Assembly (NCBI GenBank): GCA_964035575.1
Contig: OZ037859.1
Location: 930,001-994,000, forward strand
Direction of reading: 5' to 3'
From: Rhynchopus sp. YZ270_cl-10
Taxonomy: Eukaryota; Euglenozoa; Diplonemea; Diplonemida; Diplonemidae
Length of the DNA: 64,000 bases
Below the pieces are notes generated by a model. That model was not told the origin of the DNA. It worked only from the letters and a program-made list of their open reading frames with translations, and ran no database searches. The translations under genes and the position numbers were made by a program. Below, in pieces: positions 1-10,235 of this stretch. Every line of letters starts with the position of its first letter. Within the stretch, counting starts at the first letter, position 1.

Positions 1-541
1 TACTGGGTACTGGGTACTGGGTACTGGGTACTGGGTACTGGGTACTGGGTACTGGGTACTGGGTACTGGGTACTGGGTACTGGGTACTGGGTACTGGGTA
101 CTGGGTACTGGGTACTGGGTACTGGGTACTGGGTACTGGGTACTGGGTACTGGGTACTGGGTACTGGGTACTGGGTACTGGGTACTGGGTACTGGGTACT
201 GGGTACTGGGTACTGGGTACTGGGTACTGGGTACTGGGTACTGGGTACTGGGTACTGGGTACTGGGTACTGGGTACTGGGTACTGGGTACTGGGTACTGG
301 GTACTGGGTACTGGGTACTGGGTACTGGGTACTGGGTACTGGGTACTGGGTACTGGGTACTGGGTACTGGGTACTGGGTACTGGGTACTGGGTACTGGGT
401 ACTGGGTACTGGGTACTGGGTACTGGGTACTGGGTACTGGGTACTGGGTACTGGGTACTGGGTACTGGGTACTGGGTACTGGGTACTGGGTACTGGGTAC
501 TGGGTACTGGGTACTGGGTACTGGGTACTGGGTACTGGGTA
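1..541. repeat. TACTGGG satellite array, continues beyond the window
   Basis: About 77 near-perfect copies of a 7-bp unit, TACTGGG on the + strand, running off the left edge. GGG triplets recur every 7 bases, so the + strand fits the pattern for stacked G-quadruplexes. The unit has no stop codon in any of six frames, so long open frames across it mean nothing. A one-transition variant (TATTGGG) forms the array at 4373. Confidence 0.99.
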
Positions 542-869
542 CCAAGAGAAGGCACCTTGACAGCAGCGAAGGCGCAAGACAAGGTATGTAAATATGTTAA
601 CTTTATGGTGAATATTCAACAAAGTAAGGCCGTCGACTCGTATTTCCTCCAAAAAGTCTCCAGAACAATATTTTACACCCTCAGGCCAACTTATTTTTTA
701 AAGAAATCACCTTCTTTAAATTCCCCACCACTCACAACTTCACTTTAAACAGGTATCGCGAGTGCAACATCGAGAACCAACTGTGCAGAACGAGCGAACA
801 TATGGGGTGGAAAGGGGGGTGGGAACACTCTGTCAGTCACTGCTATTGCCATTAACCCAGGGAGCATAG
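542..869 (+). CDS. Possible last exons of an upstream gene (weak)
   Basis: Just after the satellite there is a GTATGT donor-like site at 584, preceded by AAG as in the better-supported introns of this window. A CAG acceptor ends at 752. If 584-752 is removed, reading continues in frame to TAG at 867-869 and adds 38 residues. Nothing in the short peptide is recognisable, and the 5' part would have to run into the TACTGGG array. It could be a chance splice pair; only the site pattern and phase support it. Confidence 0.25.
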
Positions 870-2039
870 CTAGTGCAAGAAATTCGACTTTGGAAACCTT
901 CCGGAAAGTCTGTCCTCTGCTTGCGGAGGACGAGGCACAAGAAAATATTGCGTTCCCCCAGAAAACCAGTGCACATTTCACACTCCTTGTGGGTAGTCTT
1001 GTTGCCTTTTTTGTCGAGTAATTTTGGCCCAGGCATGCTCTTGAAGCATGACAATTTAGTGTGTATGGGGCAGGGTGTTGTTTTGTTCTGAATTCTCTTT
1101 GTTATAACATCTAAGTCAATCGCGGGTGGTGGTTTGTGTAGCGTGAGGCACTCTTTTTAGCAAACTTCCTGCGGCTGCTAAAGTGTTATTTCTTCGGATT
1201 TAACAACGTACAGCGTAACATAGTGGTTTAGCCTGGTCGACACAACCTTTGATAGATACGGGATAACCAACCCCCTTCGACCCCTTGTGGGTTCACTGAA
1301 CAAGCCCTCGTGGTAGTTAAACGCGATTGACATTTACATTTCCTAGAGATGAAAGAACAAGATAACACTTCTGTACCCGCGCATCAAAATTGTGGAAAAC
1401 TTTGCACCCCAAACACCCTCAACAACGCCCGCCAAAAGGCGCCCCTTGTTGCTGGGAGTTGTTCTCATGTTTGATACCTGCACAGCGGGCATTCCTCTGA
1501 GTCCAACGCATGTTTGGCCTGTCTGCGGCGTTGTACTTCAGGTGCACGAAGACAGGGTCTGGTGGTAAATTTTGCGTAGTGTCGCATTCCCTCATGTGTG
1601 GGTCACTCACACTTGGCGGTCATGTGCCACTGCGTGGGTCTGGGAATTTGGGTACCTGGGTACAGGAAATTTGTTGTGGAAGACATCAACCACCATGCAT
1701 TGAGGAGGGTAAGACAGTGGTCGCAGTTTCTACTTGATAGCATTACAACATTTAACTTCTCCACGGGGGTCTTGGGCCGTTCACTCGGTTATACCTTGAC
1801 AACCGGAAGATATTCTTGAGGCCTTTTTGGTCTCTAGAATATCCGGTCTTCCCGAACGGAGGCACACTTTGTGTGTTACTACGACCTGGCAACTTCCAGC
1901 AGTAGGTTAAGTAATCTTTCTTGTAAATTGTTGGAACATTATCTCCTCAGTGCATGAATGCCCCACGTGACTGGACACTTTTGTGTTTGTCATGTGGAGC
2001 TGTGGTTGCTCTTTCACGACTTTTTTCCTTGTACACCAG
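870..2039. other. Intergenic, no gene recognised
   Basis: Mixed-composition sequence without a convincing reading frame. An imperfect hairpin lies at about 1802-1852 (arms around GGAAGATATTCT and AGAATATCC). I see no RNA gene or known repeat. Confidence 0.5.
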
Positions 2040-2165
2040 TGTGCCGGTACCTGGGTACCTGGGTACCTGGGTACCCAGTACCCAAAAATAATTTAGGATA
2101 ATACCCAAATAATTTAGGATAATACCCAAATAATTTAGGATAATACCCACTGGGTATTATCCTAA
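2040..2165. repeat. Short tandem repeats with a hairpin
   Basis: Three copies of an 8-bp unit containing GGTACCTG are followed by about three copies of a unit near AATAATTTAGGATAATACCC, then by its inverted copy starting TGGGTATTATCC. The last direct copy and the inverted copy can fold into a hairpin. Confidence 0.85.
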
Positions 2166-2303
2166 ATGGGTACTAGAAACTTGGGTACTAGCCTACTTAC
2201 CCCTTAAATTTTTTTTTTCTCTTTTGGGTGGAATCATTAAAACGTGTGGAGAGGTCAGCGATAGCTCCTTCACGACGCGGCCCAGCTGACAAGCGACGAG
2301 TGG

Positions 2304-2504
2304 TCACTCGTTATTGATATTGATTGACTTCACGGACGTATCTCGGGGATGTGTCTTGCTGAAGACACAAAGCGGACACATGACTTTGTTCAGCTGTTCG
2401 CTGTGGACGTACAATATATTCTGATCAAGTCTGCGAGAGCTCATCACCTTGTTGCATAGCGGGCACATCGTTTTGCACGAGCATATTTTTTTTCGCATGT
2501 GCAC
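2304..2504 (-). CDS. Possible zinc-finger peptide or gene fragment
   Basis: A minus-strand frame of 66 codons holds two CPLC pairs separated by about 27 residues with histidines between them, as in treble-clef or C2H2-like fingers. It is short, has no recognisable neighbour domain, and lies on the strand opposite every supported gene. It may be a fragment of an older gene or chance. Confidence 0.22.
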   Translation of the reverse strand: MHMRKKICSCKTMCPLCNKVMSSRRLDQNILYVHSEQLNKVMCPLCVFSKTHPRDTSVKSININNE

Positions 2505-4372
2505 TCCGCAACATGCCTGTGGACCCGATCGCAGTGAGAGAAGAGCGCAAACTCATTGTTTCGGGTTTCCCCGCAAATAATACAACTGTGAAGCACACTC
2601 ACCCCATCCTCGTCGCCTTGTTCCTCCTCTTCTTACTCTCTCGTTCTTACACACACACTCTCTCTCTCCTCGTCGTCATTGCCATCGTCAGCGTAACTTG
2701 CATACACGAATTGCCAACGGTTCCTGGACGTGTTCATGCAGATAGACGAACCTGGGTTGTCTCCATCGAGTGTGATGTTGACGACAGCCTGGCGCCCACT
2801 TCATGTGAGCGGGGATCCACGTGGTAGGAAAGAGGCATGCATCACTCGCCCCAGAAGGTCTGTTGCCAGATCTCGCAAGGGTTTCTCATACACCGCCATG
2901 ACCTTCCGGATGAGACCTGCTTATCACCAGTTCCCTTGCAGATGATGGAACCTATTTGTTCTAGGGTACGGAGCGATGTCCCAGCTGCATACGATTGTCG
3001 CGGATCAATTCCGCCACGGCATGTACCGTCGGCGCATGTGACTGTGTCATATTTTTCCTGCTGGGTGGTGATGTTCGCTGCAGCCTGCACTGGACTAATA
3101 CTATCAATAACAGGTTACTGACTGTTTGATTGATCACTTTCGCAGGCTCCGAACAGGAATCAAGCCACGTCGACCTCCCCGTCAGTCGACCCGTGGGTGA
3201 TGTGGACAATGGCGTCACATCATCCTCGTCGTCTTCTTCATCGTGACAGGTTTGCCGTCACCGTCTCCGTTTGCAATGGAAACAGGCCTGCTGAACACTT
3301 CCATTTGGCGCTTCTGTGTATTCGCCATGGGGTTCCCTTGAACGCACTCCACCTGACTTGGCTCGTTGTCGTCGATGCTGACAGTGTCTGGCATCTTGAA
3401 TTCTCCGATAACCTCTCCTGGTGGGTGCAGAAGCGACGTCTTGGCCCTCCAGAACGTGGGGGGCCAGCTTCGGGCATAAACTCTGATTTGTTCAGCGTTA
3501 TGCTTCCCGTTTTCCACAATCACACAAAACCTTTTTGCACTGTCGTCTCCGCACGTGACCTGTCCTTCAACCGTGAAATGCAGCACCTGGCTCTTTCCCT
3601 TCCGCTGTACTGTACTGTGCGCTGCGCATCGTACACAATATTGAAGTTCACCCCTTAGATGTCTGAGGTAACCAGTTTCCCCCACGCCTCCGTGGACTTT
3701 GTCCCCTTGGTTGCTGTCTTTCTTACAGTTAAGCCCTTGAGCATCGATCCGTGTTGCCAGCACAGCGGACAGGTTTAACGTGCGGAAAGCGCTTCGTGAG
3801 TGCTTTCGAAGTCAACCCTGACATCGTAACGAGGTCAGGCGAAGGTGCTGTACACTGCACTCTCAGCTGCGAATGCGAGATCGCGTCGTTGTCACTTTTG
3901 ACGATGCACAGCACGAAGGTCAACACGGTAGCTTCTGCGGGCACTGCTAAAGGAAGTGCTTCTAAATGATTTGACCGCGGGCATGTTTGTGCAAGCCTTT
4001 GTGCAAATACAAACAAATCCCCCAAAACAAAATATAACAGAAAAAGGATTCTGACACCTCCTACTGCAAAGCGTTCTCTTCTGTTTGCTCTCTTTTAGGA
4101 TCCTGTGAAGAAGCATAGTGGCTGCTATCGAGTGATAGTAGTCTACAATCAAACACAGCTTATTGACGATGTACAGCGTGACGCTGTCAGCCACGACCTG
4201 TTGCGTGTGGCTCTCAGCTGCGGCCCTCTCCTTACGGTCCACCCGGACCTTCTTTTGGGTGGGGGTCTCACTCACGGAGGAACACTTCGTTTTTTGTATG
4301 TTTTCTGAGAACTGTGTGTGGATCTGATGGTGACAAGTCATTTCACTTGTCGTTGGGCCGCATCGTGTTGGC
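2505..4372. other. Region without a supported gene
   Basis: Apart from the weak minus-strand frames noted separately, I see no promoter, RNA gene or repeat here. Homopolymer runs are rarer than in other spacers, which fits decayed coding sequence. Confidence 0.4.
3215..3763 (-). CDS. Unassigned minus-strand open frame
   Basis: This 182-codon frame has a fairly protein-like composition, with a Cys-rich patch (CVRC and later TCGDD) and no low complexity. The + strand is also open over 3197-3658, so base composition alone may explain the openness. Further short open pieces on the minus strand continue on both sides (about 2842-3218 and 3729-4300), which could mean a multi-exon or decayed minus-strand gene. 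I recognise no family. Confidence 0.25.
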   Translation of the reverse strand: MLATRIDAQGLNCKKDSNQGDKVHGGVGETGYLRHLRGELQYCVRCAAHSTVQRKGKSQVLHFTVEGQVTCGDDSAKRFCVIVENGKHNAEQIRVYARSWPPTFWRAKTSLLHPPGEVIGEFKMPDTVSIDDNEPSQVECVQGNPMANTQKRQMEVFSRPVSIANGDGDGKPVTMKKTTRMM

Positions 4373-4859
4373 TTGGGTATTGGGTATTGGGTATTGGGTA
4401 TTGGGTATTGGGTATTGGGTATTGGGTATTGGGTATTGGGTATTGGGTATTGGGTATTGGGTATTGGGTATTGGGTATTGGGTATTGGGTATTGGGTATT
4501 GGGTATTGGGTATTGGGTATTGGGTATTGGGTATTGGGTATTGGGTATTGGGTATTGGGTATTGGGTATTGGGTATTGGGTATTGGGTATTGGGTATTGG
4601 GTATTGGGTATTGGGTATTGGGTATTGGGTATTGGGTATTGGGTATTGGGTATTGGGTATTGGGTATTGGGTATTGGGTATTGGGTATTGGGTATTGGGT
4701 ATTGGGTATTGGGTATTGGGTATTGGGTATTGGGTATTGGGTATTGGGTATTGGGTATTGGGTATTGGGTATTGGGTATTGGGTATTGGGTATTGGGTAT
4801 TGGGTATTGGGTATTGGGTGTTGGGTGTTGGGGGTTGGGGGTTGGGGATGGGGATGGGG
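4373..4859. repeat. TATTGGG satellite array
   Basis: About 64 near-perfect 7-bp units (TATTGGG on the + strand) that decay at the right edge into TGTTGGG and then G-rich TTGGGGG/ATGGGG steps. GGG every 7 bases gives quadruplex potential on the coding strand, about 110 bp upstream of the next gene's start. It is stop-free in all six frames. It differs from the array at position 1 by a single C-to-T change per unit. Confidence 0.99.
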
Positions 4860-4969
4860 CTTTGAATTTCCTCACAACCTATTCAACAGAATATTCAACA
4901 GAACGCTTCGCTCCTTCTCTTTATTTGAGCTAACACTTGGGTTCTGACTGTTTTACTTTGGTAGTTCTT

Positions 4970-7900
4970 ATGCTGGACCCTGATCCAGAGTGGTGGTCGA
5001 TACCGCAGGGTCCTCATGAGGCTCCTCCTAATGTGTGGCACTTGCTGAACGATGAAACAGGTAAGCCGAAGGCGCCGGATTCCGAAATCATGCGTCTTGT
5101 GATGAGTGGCTACGCAGGCGGGCGTGCGGAGGACGGCTCCTTCGAAGGGCTGGCACGCGGGAAGTACAACCCCGGCTACCAATACGAGGGCCAGTACCTG
5201 GCCTCGCTCACACATGGGATGGGGAAGTACACCTGGGACGACGGCACCAGCTACACAGGCTCGTCCTCCGACAACGCCATCAACGGTGTCGGGACGTACA
5301 GCTACCCCAACGGCGACACCTACCAAGGCGAGGTCGTCAACGGCGTGCGGGAGGGCCACGGCACCTACACAAAGCAAGTAGGGGAGTCCTACGTCGGACA
5401 CTGGTCGCAAGGCCTCAAGCACGGCAAGGGGAGACTTGCCTACTCCCCGTTCACCTGGTACGACGGGGACTGGATTATGGGGAACCGCACAGGGGAGGGC
5501 ACTATGGTGTATGCAACAGGCTCCACGTATGTGGGGTCATGGGTAAATAACAAACGGCACGGGACGGGCTCCATGGTGTGGAAGAAGGACGGCCGTGTTG
5601 TGGCCAAGTACGTGGGCTCGTGGTGTGAGGGCGAGATGCAGGGCGAAGGCACACACTGGTACTACTCCGACTACAATGACCAAGGCGATGCCAATCCTGA
5701 GGCACCGTCGCGTACGGGCACAGGCAGCTCGCAGCTGAACATGACGGACAAGCAACCCACGATAGAACCGCGCTCATCGGAGAGGTCGCTTACGAAACCA
5801 CACACCTCCTCTGCCACCATGAACAACACTGTCGGCAGTGTGGGCAGTGCGGGCAGTTCCACTCCTACACCGAGCACAACTGGTGGTACACACACAGCCG
5901 TTGCTGCTGCCGCTGCCTCTGCACAGATCACAACCCTCGACATGGTGGAGGTGAACTACTACCGAGGCGACTTCAAGCTGGGCCGGCGACATGGCCAAGG
6001 CAGCTTCCTGTATCGCGATGGCGGGAGGTACGAAGGTGCGTGGGAGGGCAACATGAAGCACGGGAGTGGTATCTTCTACCTTGACAGCGGGGTCTGCTTC
6101 CAGGGCATGTTCTCCGAGGACAAGCCCAACGGAAGCATCGGAGGCCCAGACAAGCCAGCACTTAACCGATACGTCCCCCTCGAGATCGACGACCTACTCA
6201 TGTCGGAGGTCAACCCCGATGCCGCCAAGGCCCTCGTGGAAGCTCTCATCTCGCGACACTACTGGGACCTGCGGCAGCTCTACCGACACTACTCCACATC
6301 GAACCTCGACTCTGAGTGCAGGAAAACGCACCTCACGTCACTCAGTATAATGCAGTTCTGGCGCTTCGTGAAGGAAACGCGCATCTCCGAGCATGGCTTC
6401 TCTTTGGCAGAGGCGGATAGGATCTTCCTGCGTTTCCAGACGTCGTACAAATCGATCAATGAGAAGGAGCCGTCGAAGGAGAAGGACAGGCGGGACACGA
6501 ACGTCTCGCTGCAGCAGAAGAAGAAGCGCTCCTCCTCCGTCCTCGGCAGTCTCTATGCAGAGCACCACGGCGGCTCCCGCAGCGTGCGAGATGGGAAGAC
6601 CCCTGAGCCTAACCGCCGTGCACCAGCACCCTCCGTATCCAGGGCCGCGCACAGCGGGCATGACCCCAACCTGCCTCCCCTCAAAACCGTACGTAACGTG
6701 CACAGCGGCGAAGGATGCATGTACTTCCGCGAGTTTGTTGAGGCCGTCGTGCGCATCGCACACGCGAAGTATCAGTGCTACCCAAGCCTTAGCCTCGCAA
6801 ACAAACTGCAGATGTGTCTCAGCACCGATCTCAAGCCGAGAGACACGACAGGTGATGCCTGCTTCTACAAAGACGTGAATGACATAAATGCCATTGCGCT
6901 GAAGCACAGTAGGTTTTTGTTGAAGCTGTTCTCAAACTACGCACAGAAGAACTACCGGGGCCTGTCTTTGCATAAGCAGAGACCGAAGAACGACATTGTT
7001 GTGACTGTGCGGCAGTTCCTGACGCTGCTGCGGGATGCGGGTGTTGTGGACAAGTCTGCCTTCCCCCTTCGCAAGGCGCTGGATATGTTCGATGCACCGT
7101 CGCCCATGACGAGCATGATCGACGCGTCCGCCATGTCCCCGTCGGGTGTGGTTTCCGAAGCAACAGAGATCGCCCCAACTTACCCTCTCGCAACCACGCA
7201 AGGTACCGTGTCCTCGGCCAAGAGCGACTCCGTGCGCCCCCTTCTCCCTTACCCGCCTGGCAGAGACAAAAAGGTATGAGTAGGTGCCTGCATCATGCCA
7301 CTTCTACACTTTTCTAATTGCCAACTTGTTGGAGCAGCGCAGCTCCGTTGGGGGGTCTTAACGGATTATAGGAAAAACCACATTTGACTCGTAATTTGCT
7401 TTTCTAGGTTGTCTACTTTTGTCTACTTGCCTCAAGGTTAACTTTGCGAACAGGGGGACTTTCATTCACATAGGCATTTTCTGCTCCTTGTCAGTTCCCC
7501 AACCTCGTTCTCAAGACACAGCACTCTACGCCATTTTCGGCGCTTTACAAGCATGCTTTTCGCATACCATCATGGTGTCTACACAAATACAACCAAGTTT
7601 TCAAAGAACCACACTACTTTAAATCTGTTATCTAGACCCCACTACATAACACTACACTGCTGTAACCCCTACCGCCTGTACTCTTGTGTTTGCCCACAGA
7701 GAAGTCGCGGCAGTATGTACCAGGACACTGACAACGGGAGTGTTGCGTTGCAGAAGAGCCGCGAAGACGTGGAATGTATGCAAACCGACTCACCTGGTTT
7801 ATCTCCTATTTTTCTGTCGGGTTTGTGGTGCCAGGAATGAAAAGTGCCCCGCCAGCGGGAAACTGGCGCCTCAATAAATTATTGCCCTCAATTTTGCTTC

Positions 7901-8455
7901 CAGATTTCTGCTAAACCATTTTTTATAACTACCATTCTACCTTCCCCAGCCAACCCATGTCAAGACCAAGCTTCGACACGAGGGACCACATGCACTATTG
8001 AGGTATGACAGCATTACCCTTTTTTAAGGTGCACAGTGAGACTCAGGTTCATCTTACAAACGTTTCTCCCCTTTTTGTGCAAAGCCGTACAGCCGATGTA
8101 CGACAACACTCTATCAGGATACCTCCCCTAGTCTCTAAGCACAGAGGGTTTAGTTCATCCTTTTTTGATACAAACTTTTCGTTTTTTTTCCCTCCAGTCT
8201 CGGCGCGATATTGGGGGTGTGGGCGAACGCGTTCTTGAAGAACGCCGGCAGGACAGAATGCGGAAGCTGGAGAAGATAACACGCGGGAAGAACGACTGCA
8301 ACGTGCACATATCAATGACCGTTGACACGGAGTTGGTGTACGAGGAATTCGTCGACGCACTGGTCAAGACGTCTGCTCTCAAGTCCTCAGCGAAGACCAA
8401 GCCACAGGCGTTCGATCATTTGATCACCCACTACCTCACAAAGTGTCCCTCATGA
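4970..8455 (+). CDS. RSPH10B-like: Radial spoke head 10-like MORN-repeat protein (4 exons)
   Basis: Likely a component of the axonemal radial spoke head. Exons: 4970-7273, 7700-7775, 7950-8002, 8198-8455; 896 residues, close to animal RSPH10B (about 870). Seven MORN repeats (YxGxxxxGxxxGxG pattern) lie at about residues 70-230. Three more follow a Ser/Thr/Ala-rich linker at about 325-395. Near residue 595 a YFREFVEAVVRIA segment recurs in the last exon as VYEEFVDALVKTS, an internal similarity typical of the family's C-terminal half. The first exon would end in TGA right after a GTATGAG donor. The three added exons keep phase exactly (76, 53 and 258 nt; phases 0, 1, 0) with CACAG, CCCAG and TCCAG acceptors. 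ATG at 4970 is the first in frame. Introns 1 and 3 contain dispersed repeats. The gene is followed by other cytoskeletal-looking genes on the same strand. Confidence 0.85.
7274..7699 (+). other. Intron 1 of the RSPH10-like gene with a dispersed repeat
   Basis: GTATGAG donor after AAG, CACAG acceptor, 426 nt, phase 0. It contains at about 7573-7611 a copy of the element seen just after the stop codons at 25170 and 41943 (GTGTCTACAC...ACAACCAAGTTTTC). Confidence 0.7.
7776..7949 (+). other. Intron 2 of the RSPH10-like gene
   Basis: GTATGC donor, CCCAG acceptor, 174 nt, phase 1. A small hairpin (GCCAG/CTGGC) lies near 7850-7870. The alternative donor at 7769 (GTGGAA) would skip the 53-nt exon and also keep frame, so alternative splicing cannot be excluded. 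Confidence 0.6.
8003..8197 (+). other. Intron 3 of the RSPH10-like gene with a dispersed repeat
   Basis: GTATGA donor after GAG, TCCAG acceptor preceded by a T-rich tract, 195 nt, phase 0. It holds at 8026-8077 a member of the same-strand motif family (GTGCACAGTGAGACTCAGG, then TTCATCTTACAAACG and a pyrimidine run). Confidence 0.7.
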
Positions 8456-8887
8456 TCACTATGCTTTCATTAATCCCCCCGCTCCCATTGTGCAGCAAGA
8501 ATAAGAAAAATATCTCTTTTTTATTCCAGCCCGCCCACCCTGCAGTGCGTTGCTTTATCCTATGTGTCTGTGTTACCACAGCCCATACCAGTTTTTAGGG
8601 ACGTGTCAGGGTTTCCACCCTGCCACCTTTTTATACACAAAGAAAAGTTAATCAGGATAGAGTGAGGTCTCTTATTTTGACGGTTATTTCAAAAATAAAG
8701 ATTTTTTCTCTTTTTTCTTCCACGCAAATCCCTTCCCTCTTCCACCACCACCTACCAACCAGAAGGGGTCGTACACTTTATACACAAGACTCTTCCACCA
8801 CACACCCCACTCCGCAAGCATTCCTATAGCAAACCGATTTTAAAAAAAACCACCGTTCTTGCAGACTTATAGACTTCCACATCACTT
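8456..8887. other. Spacer between two + strand genes
   Basis: AT-rich 432-bp spacer with T-rich and C-rich tracts, ending in a pyrimidine-rich leader with CAG and TAG acceptor-like sites 10-20 bases before the next ATG. No gene or RNA seen. Confidence 0.6.
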
Positions 8888-10057
8888 ATGTACCCAAACA
8901 ACCACAGCCCCTTTACGCCTGGCGCGAATATGAGCAATATGAACCCTTCTAACTACCCAAACTACCCTTCCCCCTATGGTACTATGCAACGCCCATTTCA
9001 TCCAGGGAGTCCTGCTAACGCTGTTAACCCTGCAAGCCCTGCCAGCCCTGCGCGCAATATCATGACCCCAAGGGAGGGTGTTGTAGGCCAAGCAACGGAC
9101 CTCCTCCACAGACGTGCCTACCGTAGTGGCGGCAGCAGCAGTGGCACCGCAACACCACCACACAACGTCACAGCCTCTACAGCGTCGATGTACCCGGGGA
9201 GTGTGTCGTCACTGCAGTCGCATCATAAGGTTGATGAGACGATGTGCCGTCTTGAAGCGCTTCGCGCCGCAGAGCGTGAAAACCACGAAGAAAAGCTGCG
9301 CCTCCGGACCCTCAAGGAGGAGCAGGACGCACGGCATCAGGAGACGCTAGCAGAGCTGCTCCGGTTGTTCACACCCTTCTCGCAGATGGGTGCAGCAGCC
9401 ACCCCTGCAGCTACCCCACAACCAAATGCTTTTGCAACACTCTCTGGAATTGACACCTTAAAGCATTCGTTACATCCAAAGGTTGGGTCTCCGAGGATGG
9501 TTGACGATGTGTTTAGCGATGTTTTGCACAGCCATATGGGTGGTGGTCCAGTACAACAACGCCAGGAACAACGTGGCTTGGGTACGGAACACTGGCGGCA
9601 CATCTTCCAGCTGTTCTATGAGAAGCACAACCCTTTGAAGGTGAGGGAGGTGGACGCGATTCTTGCTGCAGCGCGGGGTCGCGAGGCGGTGGTGTACTCT
9701 GAGATGCAGAGGAAGTATGTTCCGCAGTGCGACCCAGAGGTTCTCATTGCCACAAGCCTGCCTGCACCGCCGGAAGAACCTTCAGAAGCAGAGAAGGGGG
9801 CGGAGGAGGCAACAGTGGCGGCAGTGGTGGCAGTTGTCAGCTCTGCCGTAGAGAAGGAGAAGGAGCAGGAGCAGGAGAAGGAGGGAGAAGCAGAAGCAGA
9901 AGCAGAAGCCTCACCATCACCACCACCCCCACCAGAGGCACTGTCGCCACTCTCCCCGCAAAGCTCTGCTCCATCACCACCGGCAGCATCACCCGAAGGC
10001 TCGCCAAGCTCTCCGTCACCTTCAAGACGAGCTGCCTTCGCTATGTTTGAAGGTTGA
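8888..10057 (+). CDS. Hypothetical protein with a coiled coil and a short conserved helical motif
   Basis: A 389-residue protein of unknown function. The N-terminal 110 residues are rich in Asn, Pro, Ser and Tyr and probably disordered. Residues about 115-155 form a charged coiled coil (RLEALRAAERENHEEKLRLR). Residues about 235-280 hold a motif with aromatic and Pro-Leu-Lys-Val positions followed by VDAILAAARGREAVVYSEM and a KYV end. It resembles a short helical motif (IYxKYNPxKLxxV...LLxKYxGxE...KYG) that I recall from many kinetoplastid and dinoflagellate proteins. The C-terminal third is a Glu/Ala and Pro/Ser tail. The ATG follows a pyrimidine-rich leader. It sits between two genes with likely cytoskeletal roles, so a cytoskeletal role is possible but unproven. 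Confidence 0.75.
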   Translation: MYPNNHSPFTPGANMSNMNPSNYPNYPSPYGTMQRPFHPGSPANAVNPASPASPARNIMTPREGVVGQATDLLHRRAYRSGGSSSGTATPPHNVTASTASMYPGSVSSLQSHHKVDETMCRLEALRAAERENHEEKLRLRTLKEEQDARHQETLAELLRLFTPFSQMGAAATPAATPQPNAFATLSGIDTLKHSLHPKVGSPRMVDDVFSDVLHSHMGGGPVQQRQEQRGLGTEHWRHIFQLFYEKHNPLKVREVDAILAAARGREAVVYSEMQRKYVPQCDPEVLIATSLPAPPEEPSEAEKGAEEATVAAVVAVVSSAVEKEKEQEQEKEGEAEAEAEASPSPPPPPEALSPLSPQSSAPSPPAASPEGSPSSPSPSRRAAFAMFEG

Positions 10058-10235
10058 TTTTTAGGCACACATGCGGTTTCTTTTTTTTGTATCTAACTTT
10101 GTTTGTTCTTTGCGAAATTTGCAAAAAAAAAATTTGGATTTTTTTTCATAGCCACCCTCAAACCCTCAAACCCCCCTACAACCAATTCCAAAGGTGCCTC
10201 AAGGGGGGGAGCCCCCTGGCAAGCAAAACATAACT

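Noticed and set aside
1-541. CRISPR-like regular repeat
   Set aside because: Units are contiguous with no spacers, and the context is eukaryotic.
4314-4947. Frames across the TATTGGG array on both strands
   Set aside because: Stop-free satellite; no independent coding signal at the edges.
6338-6907. 189-codon minus-strand frame inside the RSPH10-like gene
   Set aside because: Antisense to a clearly conserved MORN protein.
10194-10235. GTG start for the giant gene
   Set aside because: Non-ATG start in a eukaryotic gene; ATG at 10236 lies just before the first conserved segment.
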